A DNA stretch of 64,000 nt. Origin: Pusillimonas sp. MFBS29. GTDB lineage: Bacteria > Pseudomonadota > Gammaproteobacteria > Burkholderiales > Burkholderiaceae_B. A program made the translations under genes and the position numbers. Positions within the stretch are counted from its first letter, which is position 1. Each line of letters starts with the position of its first letter. The stretch is from positions 62,001-126,000 of the forward strand of contig NZ_JAJEWL010000008.1 in assembly GCF_020687695.1 (NCBI RefSeq). Direction: 5' to 3'. Below are positions 33,430 through 41,771 of the stretch, piece after piece. Below the pieces are notes generated by a model. It was not told the origin of the DNA. It saw only the letters and a program-made list of their open reading frames with translations, and did not search any database.

Positions 33430-34695
33430 ATGAGCTGTACTCACGAACATACGCCGACCGTCGTCAAGGCACCCATAGTCATCAACCGACGCTGGCCAGA
33501 AGAAGGCCATACACGCATCCCGGCCTGGGTCTATACCGACCCCGCCGTCTACCAGAAAGAGATGGACGTGTTCTTCGCCGGCAAGACATGGAACTATGTG
33601 GGCCTGGAATGCGAAGTACCCGAAGTCGGCAGCTACAAGCGCCAATGGATAGGTGACCGCCCCGTTATTATGGTGCGCAACGAGCAAGGCGAAATCAATG
33701 TCATTGAAAATCGCTGCGCACACAAGGGCGCCCAGATTTGCTGGCAGAACACGGGGACCGTCAAGGACTTTACCTGCCCCTACCACCAGTGGAACTATGA
33801 CCTGGACGGCAACCTGCAAGGCATTCCGTTTCGTCGTGGCGCCCTGGGCAAGGGCGGCATGCCCAAAGACTTCGATCTGAAGAAATTCGGCATCAATCGC
33901 TTGCGCGCCGTAAACCGCGGCGGCTCCATCTGGGCCACCTTCTCTGATGAAGCGCCCAGCTTCGAAGAATATTGCGGTGAAGAGGTGCTGGCCGAGATCG
34001 ACCACATGCTGCCCGGCAAGAAGCTCAAACTGCTTGGCTACAGCCGCCAGCTGATCCCCAGCAACTGGAAGATGTACCTTGAAAACCTCAAGGATCCTTA
34101 CCATGCCACCCTGCTCCACTCCTTCTACATTACGTTTGGCCTGTGGCGTGCCGACTCCAAGTCGGAGTGCATCCCTACAGGTGGTGGCGCCCACAGCGTC
34201 ATGGTTTCACACAACGAAGGCAAGAAGAAGACTGAAGCCACCGCGGAAATGCAACGCTTTCGCGACGACCTGCAAATTCACGACCTGGAGACGGTGACTC
34301 CTCGCGCCGAGTTCAACCGTGGTCGCGTCGGTGGTGCCTGGGTTTTCCCCGCAGCACAGTTCGGCATTCAGGCCAACTCGTTGAAGACCCGTCACGTCAT
34401 TCCACGTGGCCCTGGTGCCCATGAGCTGGTGTTTACGTATTACGGCTATGAAGATGACGATGAGGAAATGACCCGTCTGCGCCTGAAACATGCCAACCTG
34501 CTTGGTCCTGCCGGCTTTGTGTCTATGGACGACAGTGAAATGCTCAAACAGGTTCAGACCGGCATCTCGGGTTACCCGGATAGCGTCAGTGTGGTCGAAA
34601 TGGGTGGTCGCGATACCGAGCCCGCCGATTACATGGTCAGCGAGGTCCTGATCCGCGCCTTCTATCAATATTATCGTGGAGCAATGGGACTATGA
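33430..34695 (+). CDS. Rieske non-heme iron oxygenase, alpha subunit (salicylate 5-hydroxylase/anthranilate-type)
   Basis: A 421-residue catalytic subunit. The Rieske [2Fe-2S] ligands are C96 and H98 (NRCAHKGAQ) and C116 and H119 (CPYHQW). The mononuclear iron site is D222, H225 and H230 in ENLKDPYHATLLHSF. I start at the ATG 33430, nine bases behind AAGGAG; a TTG two codons upstream is possible. It inserts oxygen into an aromatic acid using electrons from the ferredoxin and reductase that follow. With a gentisate-type dioxygenase nearby, a salicylate or aminobenzoate hydroxylase is likely. Confidence 0.9.
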   Translation: MSCTHEHTPTVVKAPIVINRRWPEEGHTRIPAWVYTDPAVYQKEMDVFFAGKTWNYVGLECEVPEVGSYKRQWIGDRPVIMVRNEQGEINVIENRCAHKGAQICWQNTGTVKDFTCPYHQWNYDLDGNLQGIPFRRGALGKGGMPKDFDLKKFGINRLRAVNRGGSIWATFSDEAPSFEEYCGEEVLAEIDHMLPGKKLKLLGYSRQLIPSNWKMYLENLKDPYHATLLHSFYITFGLWRADSKSECIPTGGGAHSVMVSHNEGKKKTEATAEMQRFRDDLQIHDLETVTPRAEFNRGRVGGAWVFPAAQFGIQANSLKTRHVIPRGPGAHELVFTYYGYEDDDEEMTRLRLKHANLLGPAGFVSMDDSEMLKQVQTGISGYPDSVSVVEMGGRDTEPADYMVSEVLIRAFYQYYRGAMGL

Positions 34696-35018
34696 GCAGC
34701 ACAGAGAACTGGATAGCCGTAGGCAGCGTATCCGACATTTCACCCGACACGGGCACCTTGCGTGTCATGGTCGAGGGCGAGGCGGTCTGCCTGTACAAGC
34801 TGGACGACACGGTCCATGCAACGCAGGATCGCTGCACGCATGGCCAGGCCAGCCTGGCCGAGGGTTATATTGAAGACGGCCTGATTGAATGCCCCCTGCA
34901 TCAAGGCTGCTTCGACATTCGCACCGGCGCTGCTGTTACGGCACCGTGCAAGGAACCCATCAGGGTCTACCCGGTGAAGGTCGAGGGCGACACGATTTAC
35001 GTCGAGGCCAACCCATGA
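34692..35018 (+). CDS. Rieske-type ferredoxin
   Basis: A 108-residue [2Fe-2S] ferredoxin with Rieske ligands C48, H50 (DRCTHGQAS) and C67, H70 (CPLHQGCFD). It carries electrons from the FAD reductase to the oxygenase. It overlaps both neighbours by four bases (ATGA), showing tight coupling with the alpha subunit and the reductase. Confidence 0.93.
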   Translation: MSSTENWIAVGSVSDISPDTGTLRVMVEGEAVCLYKLDDTVHATQDRCTHGQASLAEGYIEDGLIECPLHQGCFDIRTGAAVTAPCKEPIRVYPVKVEGDTIYVEANP

Positions 35019-36256
35019 CGACCAATCGCGTGGTGATCGTCGGGGCGGGCCAGGCCGGTGGCTGGGCTGCCCGCACCTTGCGCGATGAAGGTTATCAGGG
35101 AAGCATCGTACTGGTGGGCGCAGAAACACACGCCCCCTACGAAAGGCCTCCGCTTTCCAAAGAGATTCTGCTTGGGCAAAGCGAACCGGAAGCGCTGACC
35201 ATTGTTGACCACGCAACGCTGGAATCACTCAATGTCGAAACCCGACTGGGTGCCGAAGCCGTCGCCATCGAGCGCACCACACAGCAAGTGGTGCTGACTG
35301 GCGGCGAGCATCTACCATACGATAAGCTCATTCTGTGCACGGGCGGACGCGCTCGCCAGCTTCCCATTCCGGGCATGGATGACGAACGCGTTCATACCCT
35401 CAGGTCGCTGGACGATGCGCTGCGCCTGAAACAGGCTCTCACCACCCGGCCAGGCCATGTGCTTGTGATAGGCGGCGGCTGGATAGGCCTGGAAGTTGCC
35501 GCCTCTGCCCGACAACTCGGTTGCCCGGTCACCATCGTTGAGTTTGCCGACCGGGTATGCCAGCGCAGTATCACCGCCGACGTATCAGAAGTCCTGCATG
35601 ATCTGCATACCAGTCAGCAGTCCCGCATTTTGCTTGGCACACAGGTCCTGGCCATCAATGCAGCGGAACAGGGCCTGAGCGCCGAACTTTCAAATGGGCA
35701 AACGCTTCAGTGCGACCACGTCATCATGGCTGCAGGCCTGCTCGCCAACGATGAACTGGCCCGCCAGGCCGGCCTGATCTGCAACAACCATGGCATTCAG
35801 GTCGACGGACAATGCAGGACCAATGATCCCGCTATCTACGCGGCCGGAGACGTCGCGGTCATGGAAACCGCCGGTGCACCGGGCCTGTCGCGCCTGGAAT
35901 CCTGGCAAAACGCCCAGGACCAGGGCATGGCCGTTGCACGCTCAATATTGGGCCAGGAAGTCGAATACCGGCCAACGCCCATGTTGTGGTCACAACAGTT
36001 CGATCAGTTCATCCAGATTGCAGGACATGTGCACGGCGGAGCCATCACCGCCATGCGTACCATGCCCAACGGCGGCACATTACGCTTCTATCTGACTGCA
36101 GATGAGGTAGTCGCAGGCGTCATAGGCATGAATGCAGGTCGTGACTACCGTTTTGCAAAGCAACTGGTCGAGCGTGGGCTGCGGGCTGGAGCGGCCGATC
36201 TGGCCGACCCCGGGATCCCGCTGAAACAGCTTGCCGCAACAAACCTGGTCGCCTGA
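35015..36256 (+). CDS. FAD-dependent ferredoxin reductase of the Rieske oxygenase
   Basis: A 413-residue NAD(P)H:ferredoxin reductase of the BphA4/NagAa-like pyridine nucleotide-disulfide family. It shows VVIVGAGQAGGWAARTLR for FAD, VIGGGWIGLEVAASA for NADH, and AAGDVAVM at the second FAD contact. The ATG at 35015 overlaps the ferredoxin stop. It completes a three-component oxygenase (reductase, ferredoxin, alpha-beta terminal enzyme). Confidence 0.92.
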   Translation: MTTNRVVIVGAGQAGGWAARTLRDEGYQGSIVLVGAETHAPYERPPLSKEILLGQSEPEALTIVDHATLESLNVETRLGAEAVAIERTTQQVVLTGGEHLPYDKLILCTGGRARQLPIPGMDDERVHTLRSLDDALRLKQALTTRPGHVLVIGGGWIGLEVAASARQLGCPVTIVEFADRVCQRSITADVSEVLHDLHTSQQSRILLGTQVLAINAAEQGLSAELSNGQTLQCDHVIMAAGLLANDELARQAGLICNNHGIQVDGQCRTNDPAIYAAGDVAVMETAGAPGLSRLESWQNAQDQGMAVARSILGQEVEYRPTPMLWSQQFDQFIQIAGHVHGGAITAMRTMPNGGTLRFYLTADEVVAGVIGMNAGRDYRFAKQLVERGLRAGAADLADPGIPLKQLAATNLVA

Positions 36257-36285
36257 CCGTTAACAAAAAGATCTTCAAGGTATCT

Positions 36286-36678
36286 ATGTCGACTTCAATA
36301 CCGTACAGCCAATGCGCGCAAGCCATAGCCCGCTTCTACCTTAACCTGGACCAGGGCGATACCGACGAATTGCTTGCCTGCGTGGCACCCGACACCGTAT
36401 GGCTAAGGCAGGGCAAGACACTGACTGGCCCGGACCAGATTCGTGCCGCCCTGGCCGAGCGCAATCCCGATCGCATTACGTCGCATCAGTGCAGCAATCT
36501 GCACGTCACCATGGAAGATGCTACAACGGCATCTGCTGTGTATTATCTGACGGTATACGACAACCAGCACCCGTCGGGCGGTTTGCAGCTGAAAACCATA
36601 CTGCGCAGCGAAGACACTTTTTCACTGCGTGATGATAGCTGGGTGCTGACGCACAAACGCAGCAAGAAGCACCTATAG
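36286..36678 (+). CDS. NTF2-like (SnoaL-type) small protein
   Basis: A 130-residue protein with an NTF2-like fold: an N-terminal helix (CAQAIARFYLNLDQGDTDEL), then VAPDTVWLRQGKTLTGPDQI and a beta-sheet ending SWVLTHKRSKKHL. It may be a small isomerase, a decarboxylase-like enzyme or a second small subunit. It lies 29 bases after the reductase and belongs to the aromatic operon. No catalytic residues are clear enough to name a reaction. Confidence 0.7.
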   Translation: MSTSIPYSQCAQAIARFYLNLDQGDTDELLACVAPDTVWLRQGKTLTGPDQIRAALAERNPDRITSHQCSNLHVTMEDATTASAVYYLTVYDNQHPSGGLQLKTILRSEDTFSLRDDSWVLTHKRSKKHL

Positions 36679-36711
36679 CCGCCTGCCAGGCCTGAAACTT
36701 TCCGGAGAAAA

Positions 36712-37677
36712 ATGACTACGCAACCCAAACTCTACGTCGCCTGCAATTTTCCCCCGGAAGTCCTGGACTTTTTCACCAGTCAGTTCGATGCGGCCTATAA
36801 CGACATGGGCCGAGTACTGAGCACCGACGAACTGATCGAGCACGCCCAAGGCGCAGACGTTGTCGTACTGACCGCAACCGACCCACTGGACCAGGCAGCA
36901 GTCGCAAGACTACCTGCATCCGTCAAAGTGGTGTGTACCTATTCCGTTGGCAACAACCATCTGGATCTTGATGCCCTGGAGGCCCGGGGCATTGCCGTAT
37001 TCAGTACACCGGGAGTGCTTGACGAAGCTTGCGCCGATGCCGCCTGGCTGCTCATGCTGGGCGCCGCAAGGCGTGTAATCGAAGGTATAGAGCTCATCCG
37101 CGAAGGCACCTGGCAGGGCTGGAGCCCAAGGCAACTGATTGGACGTGAAGTATGGGGCAGCCGGCTGGGCATACTTGGCATGGGTCGCATAGGCCGTGCA
37201 ATCGCCCGACGCGCTCGCGGCTTCGACATGACGGTTCACTACCATAACCGCAACCGGCTTGGGCCCGAACTTGAGTCTGGCGCACAATATCATTCCACCC
37301 TGGAAAGCCTTGCACGGGAAAGCGACTTCCTGTGCATCGCCTGCCCTGCCAGTCCTTCCACCCAAGGGCTGGTCAACAGAGAGATTCTGCAGCTTCTGCC
37401 GCCCAATGCCGTTGTGTGCAATATTTCGCGCGGCGATATCGTTTGCGATGAAGACCTGGTGCATGCGCTGGAAACCGGCGTGGTGGCGGCAGCCGGCCTG
37501 GATGTATTTGCCGGCGAACCCGACATACACCCCGCCTACCGGCAGCTGCCCAATGTATTTGGCCTGCCGCACATAGGCAGCAGCACCCTGCGCACACGAT
37601 TGGCCATGGCTGAACTATTGTGCTCCAGCATCAAAGCGCACTATTCCGGCGAAACGCCCGAAAATCGCATACGCTGA
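36712..37677 (+). CDS. D-isomer-specific 2-hydroxyacid dehydrogenase
   Basis: A 321-residue NAD(P)-dependent dehydrogenase. The nucleotide motif is LGILGMGRIGRAIARRA near residue 155. The catalytic Arg is in CNISRGDIV, the Glu in DVFAGEPDIHP and the His in GLPHIGSST. Relatives reduce glyoxylate or hydroxypyruvate, or interconvert other 2-oxo and D-2-hydroxy acids. As last gene of the aromatic operon it may reduce a 2-oxoacid such as a pyruvate derivative released by ring cleavage. GGAG lies upstream of the ATG. Confidence 0.88.
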   Translation: MTTQPKLYVACNFPPEVLDFFTSQFDAAYNDMGRVLSTDELIEHAQGADVVVLTATDPLDQAAVARLPASVKVVCTYSVGNNHLDLDALEARGIAVFSTPGVLDEACADAAWLLMLGAARRVIEGIELIREGTWQGWSPRQLIGREVWGSRLGILGMGRIGRAIARRARGFDMTVHYHNRNRLGPELESGAQYHSTLESLARESDFLCIACPASPSTQGLVNREILQLLPPNAVVCNISRGDIVCDEDLVHALETGVVAAAGLDVFAGEPDIHPAYRQLPNVFGLPHIGSSTLRTRLAMAELLCSSIKAHYSGETPENRIR

Positions 37678-37687
37678 ACGCCAGGAA

Positions 37688-37711
37688 CAAGGCGTCCGGC
37701 AGAGCGCCTTG
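37688..37711 (+). terminator. Hairpin at the end of the aromatic operon
   Basis: CAAGGCG (37688-37694) pairs with CGCCTTG (37705-37711) over a 10-base loop, 11 bases after the last stop. Only a short mixed pyrimidine run follows, so it would be a weak terminator. Confidence 0.4.
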
Positions 37712-37801
37712 CACCATTTCCTTACATCGTTAAAAACCGTGAAATATGGCGCAATGTTATGATTATTAAAGAAAATTACGGCGCCGCATATTTCCAGTCC
37801 A

Positions 37802-38542
37802 ATGAATAGCAAGCAAAAATCACTTTTTCCTGCCCGAGGATTCCCCTCTTTTTCGCTGCAACGCAACATCTCCCGACCCATTCTAAGCATGGTGCTGACG
37901 TGTTGTCTGGCGATCCCTGCGGTTGCGCTTGCCAACACTTTGAAGCCGTTGCAGGACGGCGTATTTTCCAATCCCATTACACTGAAACAGTGGCCCGAAA
38001 ACCAGATAGCACCCATTCCGCAACTGGAGCAGCTGGGCGATCAGCGTATACAGGCACTGATAGAAGAGGCTGCCAAACAGGCACAGGCCAATTATCTTGC
38101 AGCCAAATTCCGGCAGAATCCGAAGTCACTACGCGAGTATGTGGACCTTGCCTGGGCCGAAGCGGCAAAACGCGATGGCATTGAACCCGAGCTGCTGATT
38201 GCCATCATGCAGAAAGAAAGCGGTTTTCGCCCTAAGGTGCAAAGTCGTTATGGCGCCCAAGGCCTGATGCAGGTCGTACGCCGCTGGCATCGTGAAAAGC
38301 TGCACTCTTCGGAATCGCTGTTCGACCCCAAGGTGAATGTGCGCGTAGGCACCGATGTTCTGGAAGAATATCTTGAATCAGCCAACGGCAGCCTGCCCAA
38401 GGCCCTGCGCAAGTACTCAGGCAATGCGCGCGGTTACACCAACAAGATTCTTAAAGAGTCACGCAAGCTGGCCCAGCTTGCCGACCAGGCCAACTTGAAT
38501 GCAACCATGGCACAGGCGTCAGCCGCTGCAGAAGCGGGCTGA
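37802..38542 (+). CDS. Lytic transglycosylase (SLT domain) lipoprotein-like or secreted protein
   Basis: A 246-residue exported protein. A long N-region is followed by the hydrophobic PILSMVLTCCLAIPAVALAN, a signal sequence. The C-terminal half is an SLT domain with catalytic Glu139 in AIMQKESGFRPKVQ, followed by YGAQGLMQV and the late YSGNARGYTNKIL. It cleaves peptidoglycan to form 1,6-anhydromuramic products in the periplasm. It is monocistronic and converges on nrdJ, whose stop is 16 bases away. Confidence 0.88.
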   Translation: MNSKQKSLFPARGFPSFSLQRNISRPILSMVLTCCLAIPAVALANTLKPLQDGVFSNPITLKQWPENQIAPIPQLEQLGDQRIQALIEEAAKQAQANYLAAKFRQNPKSLREYVDLAWAEAAKRDGIEPELLIAIMQKESGFRPKVQSRYGAQGLMQVVRRWHREKLHSSESLFDPKVNVRVGTDVLEEYLESANGSLPKALRKYSGNARGYTNKILKESRKLAQLADQANLNATMAQASAAAEAG

Positions 38543-38557
38543 CGCCATTCAAGGCAT

Positions 38558-41404
38558 TTAGCCGCAAGCGCCTATCGCACCACACACCGTGCAGAACTCG
38601 CAGCCGTCTTTCTTGATGACGGCATGGTTACCGCATTCATTGCAGCGCTTGCCCTGCATGGGCTCAACAGCAACCGCCTGACTGGCGGGCTCGGCGGCCA
38701 CCACGCCCATGGCCTTGATGGGCATGCCCTCTTCGGTCAGCAGACCCAGCATGGCATAACGATGTATGACCAGTTGCGCCACGTACGCCACGGTTGACGG
38801 GTAATTGGCCTGCTTTTCGCTGCCCGGCACACGCGCCAGGAAATCACCACGCGGCTCGGCGTAGTTCAGCAGCTTGCGCAGTTTCATGCCTATCCAGGCC
38901 GGGTCAACCACACGCATATCAAGGCTAAGCAGCTTGCACAAGCCGTCGAGTGCGCGCGGGTGCCCGCCCGTCAGCCACATGCTGTAAGGACGACGGCTGC
39001 CATCAGGCATCTGCAATTCCTTGAGCATCAGCACGAAGTCGTCGTCCGTGGACGGGTTGCGCACGTCGGCGACCCAGGCCAGGGTACCGTCGGTGCCCGT
39101 TTTGGGTTCATGGGGTGCGAACAAGGCGTTAAGCACCGGCGACGGGTCGTTTTCGCGCTCGTCGAGCGCGCCCAGATCGTTATAGCGCCACTCGACCAGT
39201 CGTGCCAAGGCTGCAGTTGCGCTGGGCACCTGCACCCGATCGCCATTGGGAGGCATGGGCATCTGGAAGCCGTCGCCATAAGCGTGGGCCAGCACAGACA
39301 GCTTCTTGCGCAACCAGCCCCTGTCATTGGCCCGCATATCGGTGGACAGTGTTTTGGCAATGGCGTCGAGGCCGCGCGGAGGCTGCCCGCCCAGCACCCA
39401 GACCTCAAAGGGTACGCGATCCTTGTCGGCCACCACGACGGCGAATTCGCCCTGCGGGGTCTGTATGGTTTCGCTGACCCAGCCCGACGCGCCGGAGGGC
39501 AGGCCTGGCCGCGACGGCCAGCGCAGGGAGGCGAGCGGCGGCGAGTTCGCAACCTTGGTCAGGACCAGGCGCTTGTCTTGTTCGGACAGAGTGATGGGCT
39601 GTGGTGCGCCCTCGGGTTCATTGGACACCGACAGCACCGCTCCCAGAATGTTGTTGGGCCGGTAAGTGGTGATGCCTTTCAGGCCTTTATGCCAGGCCTG
39701 CATATACAGGTCTTTGAAGTCGTCGTAGGGGTAATCGGCCGGAACGTTCACGGTTTTGGAAATGGCCGCATCGACATAGGGTGCCACGGCGGCAACCATC
39801 AGCATGTGATCGATGGCGGAAATTTCCAGTGCCGACACGAACGCTTCGGGCAAGGCCTCGACGTCTCCGCCCATGGCGCGATAGACACGGTAAGCGTGGT
39901 CTTCGACCGTATAGTCTTTCTTGCTGCCGTCGGGCATGCGCTTGCTGCGCTTGTAGAACCAGGAAAACGCCGGCTCAATGCCATTGGACGCGTTGTCGGC
40001 GAAAGCCAGCGAGATGGTTCCGGTAGGCGCGATGGAAGTCAGGTGGGAATTGCGTATGCCGTGCTCGCGGATGGCCTGCTTGATCTGTTCGGGAAGGCGC
40101 TGGGCGAACTCGCTGCGCAGGTATTCCTCGGCCTGCAGCTTGGGGAAAGCGCCCCGTTCCTGGGCCAGCTCTATGGACGCTTCGTAGGCAGCGTCACGCA
40201 TCTGGCGAGCAAACTCGCCAGCCAGTTCACGCCCTTGCTCGGTGTCGTAGCGTACGCCCAGCATGATCAGGGTATCACCCAGGCCGGTAAAACCCAGGCC
40301 CAGACGACGTTTGTCATCGGCCTCACGGCGCTGCTCTTCAAGAGGCCATTTGGTGGCAATCAGCACGTTATCGAGCATGCGCACCGCCAGCTTGGTGGCC
40401 TTGCGCATTTTTTCGAAGTCGAATGCCGCGGTTTCGCTGAATGGCGAGGTAACGTAGGCCGCCAGGTTCAGGCTGCCCAGGCAGCAGCAACCATAGTCGG
40501 GCAATGGCTGCTCACCGCAAGGATTGGTGGATTCGATCTCTTCGCAGTAAGCAAGGTTATTTTCCTGATTGATACGGTCGAGGTACAGCACGCCTGGCTC
40601 TGCCGCAGCATAGGTGCTCTGCATGATCAGGTTCCAGACCTCCTGGGCGCGCACCGATTTGTATACCCACTGGCCGTCGTCGCGTAGATAGGCTCCGGCG
40701 TCTTTAAGTTCCTGCGTGGGCTCGGCCACATGCGACAGCTCGAACATGCCGTCAGTTTCGACAGCCTGCATGAAGGCGTCGGTTACCCCGACCGAGACGT
40801 TGAAGTTGTTCAGCTGGCCACGCTCTTGCTTGGCCGTGATGAACTCCATGATGTCGGGGTGGGTAACATTAAGGACAGCCATTTGGGCGCCACGGCGAGC
40901 ACCGGCGGATTCGACGGTTTCGCAGGAGCGATCGAAGACGCGCATGTAGGAAATGGGCCCCGATGCACTGCTGCCCGTGCCTTTGACACGCGCTCCGCGC
41001 GGGCGGATGGCGGAAAAGTTGTAGCCCACGCCACCGCCGCGGCGCATGGTTTCGGCCGCTTGCGCCAGCGCCGTATAAATACCCGGCTTGCCGTCGGCGT
41101 CTTCGGTGATCGAGTCGCCCACGGGTTGCACAAAACAGTTGATCAGGGTGCTTTGCAGATCAGTGCCGGCGGCGCTGTTGACCCGACCGGCCGGAATGAA
41201 GCCATTGTCCATGGCCCACAGGAACTCTTCAGCGTAGCGTTTACGCTGCTTGGCAGGTTCTACCTGCGCCAGAGCCTGGGCCACGCGGGCCCGCACTTGT
41301 CCAATATTGGTTTCGTCCCCTTTGGCGTATTTTTCTATGAGGACTTCAGTGGAAATAAGTTGCGGTTCCGCCAACGCAATGGCGGCGCTTTCCAATTGTT
41401 GCAT
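38558..41404 (-). CDS. nrdJ: Adenosylcobalamin-dependent (class II) ribonucleoside-diphosphate reductase
   Basis: A 948-residue class II ribonucleotide reductase. Visible motifs include [20 protein letters not shown], the active-site loop [15 protein letters not shown], and [20 protein letters not shown]. Later parts contain duplicated TSCPD-like segments ([18 protein letters not shown] and [17 protein letters not shown]), and the C-terminus has a Cys-rich tail ([17 protein letters not shown]) that re-reduces the active site. It makes deoxynucleotides with or without oxygen and needs B12. No cobalamin riboswitch is apparent upstream. It is divergent from the formate dehydrogenase operon. Confidence 0.93.
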   Translation of the reverse strand: MQQLESAAIALAEPQLISTEVLIEKYAKGDETNIGQVRARVAQALAQVEPAKQRKRYAEEFLWAMDNGFIPAGRVNSAAGTDLQSTLINCFVQPVGDSITEDADGKPGIYTALAQAAETMRRGGGVGYNFSAIRPRGARVKGTGSSASGPISYMRVFDRSCETVESAGARRGAQMAVLNVTHPDIMEFITAKQERGQLNNFNVSVGVTDAFMQAVETDGMFELSHVAEPTQELKDAGAYLRDDGQWVYKSVRAQEVWNLIMQSTYAAAEPGVLYLDRINQENNLAYCEEIESTNPCGEQPLPDYGCCCLGSLNLAAYVTSPFSETAAFDFEKMRKATKLAVRMLDNVLIATKWPLEEQRREADDKRRLGLGFTGLGDTLIMLGVRYDTEQGRELAGEFARQMRDAAYEASIELAQERGAFPKLQAEEYLRSEFAQRLPEQIKQAIREHGIRNSHLTSIAPTGTISLAFADNASNGIEPAFSWFYKRSKRMPDGSKKDYTVEDHAYRVYRAMGGDVEALPEAFVSALEISAIDHMLMVAAVAPYVDAAISKTVNVPADYPYDDFKDLYMQAWHKGLKGITTYRPNNILGAVLSVSNEPEGAPQPITLSEQDKRLVLTKVANSPPLASLRWPSRPGLPSGASGWVSETIQTPQGEFAVVVADKDRVPFEVWVLGGQPPRGLDAIAKTLSTDMRANDRGWLRKKLSVLAHAYGDGFQMPMPPNGDRVQVPSATAALARLVEWRYNDLGALDERENDPSPVLNALFAPHEPKTGTDGTLAWVADVRNPSTDDDFVLMLKELQMPDGSRRPYSMWLTGGHPRALDGLCKLLSLDMRVVDPAWIGMKLRKLLNYAEPRGDFLARVPGSEKQANYPSTVAYVAQLVIHRYAMLGLLTEEGMPIKAMGVVAAEPASQAVAVEPMQGKRCNECGNHAVIKKDGCEFCTVCGAIGACG

Positions 41405-41771
41405 GATATTTCCTAGGTACTTTTGGATGTTCTTTGATGGTGTTTACGACGATATCATAACCAACTCACCGTGCCTTTGATCCATATCCAGGATAGCAGC
41501 ATGGTTCCCCCGACCGGACCCTTCCTGCAATATCAATATAGGCAGCTGATCACCGACATGCGTGGCTTGAAGTCGTCGAACAGGCCCTGAATAATCTCCT
41601 GCCTTGCCCTGCACCGCACAAAACCTGAGGCGGTGGCAGAAATGGCACGAACCCCTCCTGAAGCCATGGCTTTTTACAGTTTGCCGTCTTATACTCGCAC
41701 CCATAACAGGGGCATTCACTCTAGCCTCCAAAATTTTGTATCGACTTTGTTTCAATCACCTGGGGGACGGC
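41405..41771. other. Intergenic control region between nrdJ and the formate dehydrogenase operon
   Basis: A 367-base non-coding gap between divergent genes. I see no NrdR box, no B12 riboswitch and no clear FNR site. A possible sigma-70 promoter for the formate dehydrogenase has TATACT at 41690-41695, 17 bases behind a weak TGGCTT; this is a guess. Open frames across the gap show no similarity to known proteins. Confidence 0.4.

Noticed and set aside
38960-40687. Plus-strand open frame of 575 codons
   Set aside because: It is antisense to nrdJ and has no recognisable domains.
41444-41755. Minus-strand open frame of 103 codons in the nrdJ-fdnG gap
   Set aside because: Its translation shows no domain or signal and it covers the control region of two strong genes.
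41405-41771. Cobalamin riboswitch expected before nrdJ
   Set aside because: I see no B12-box-like sequence or matching stem pattern in the upstream gap.
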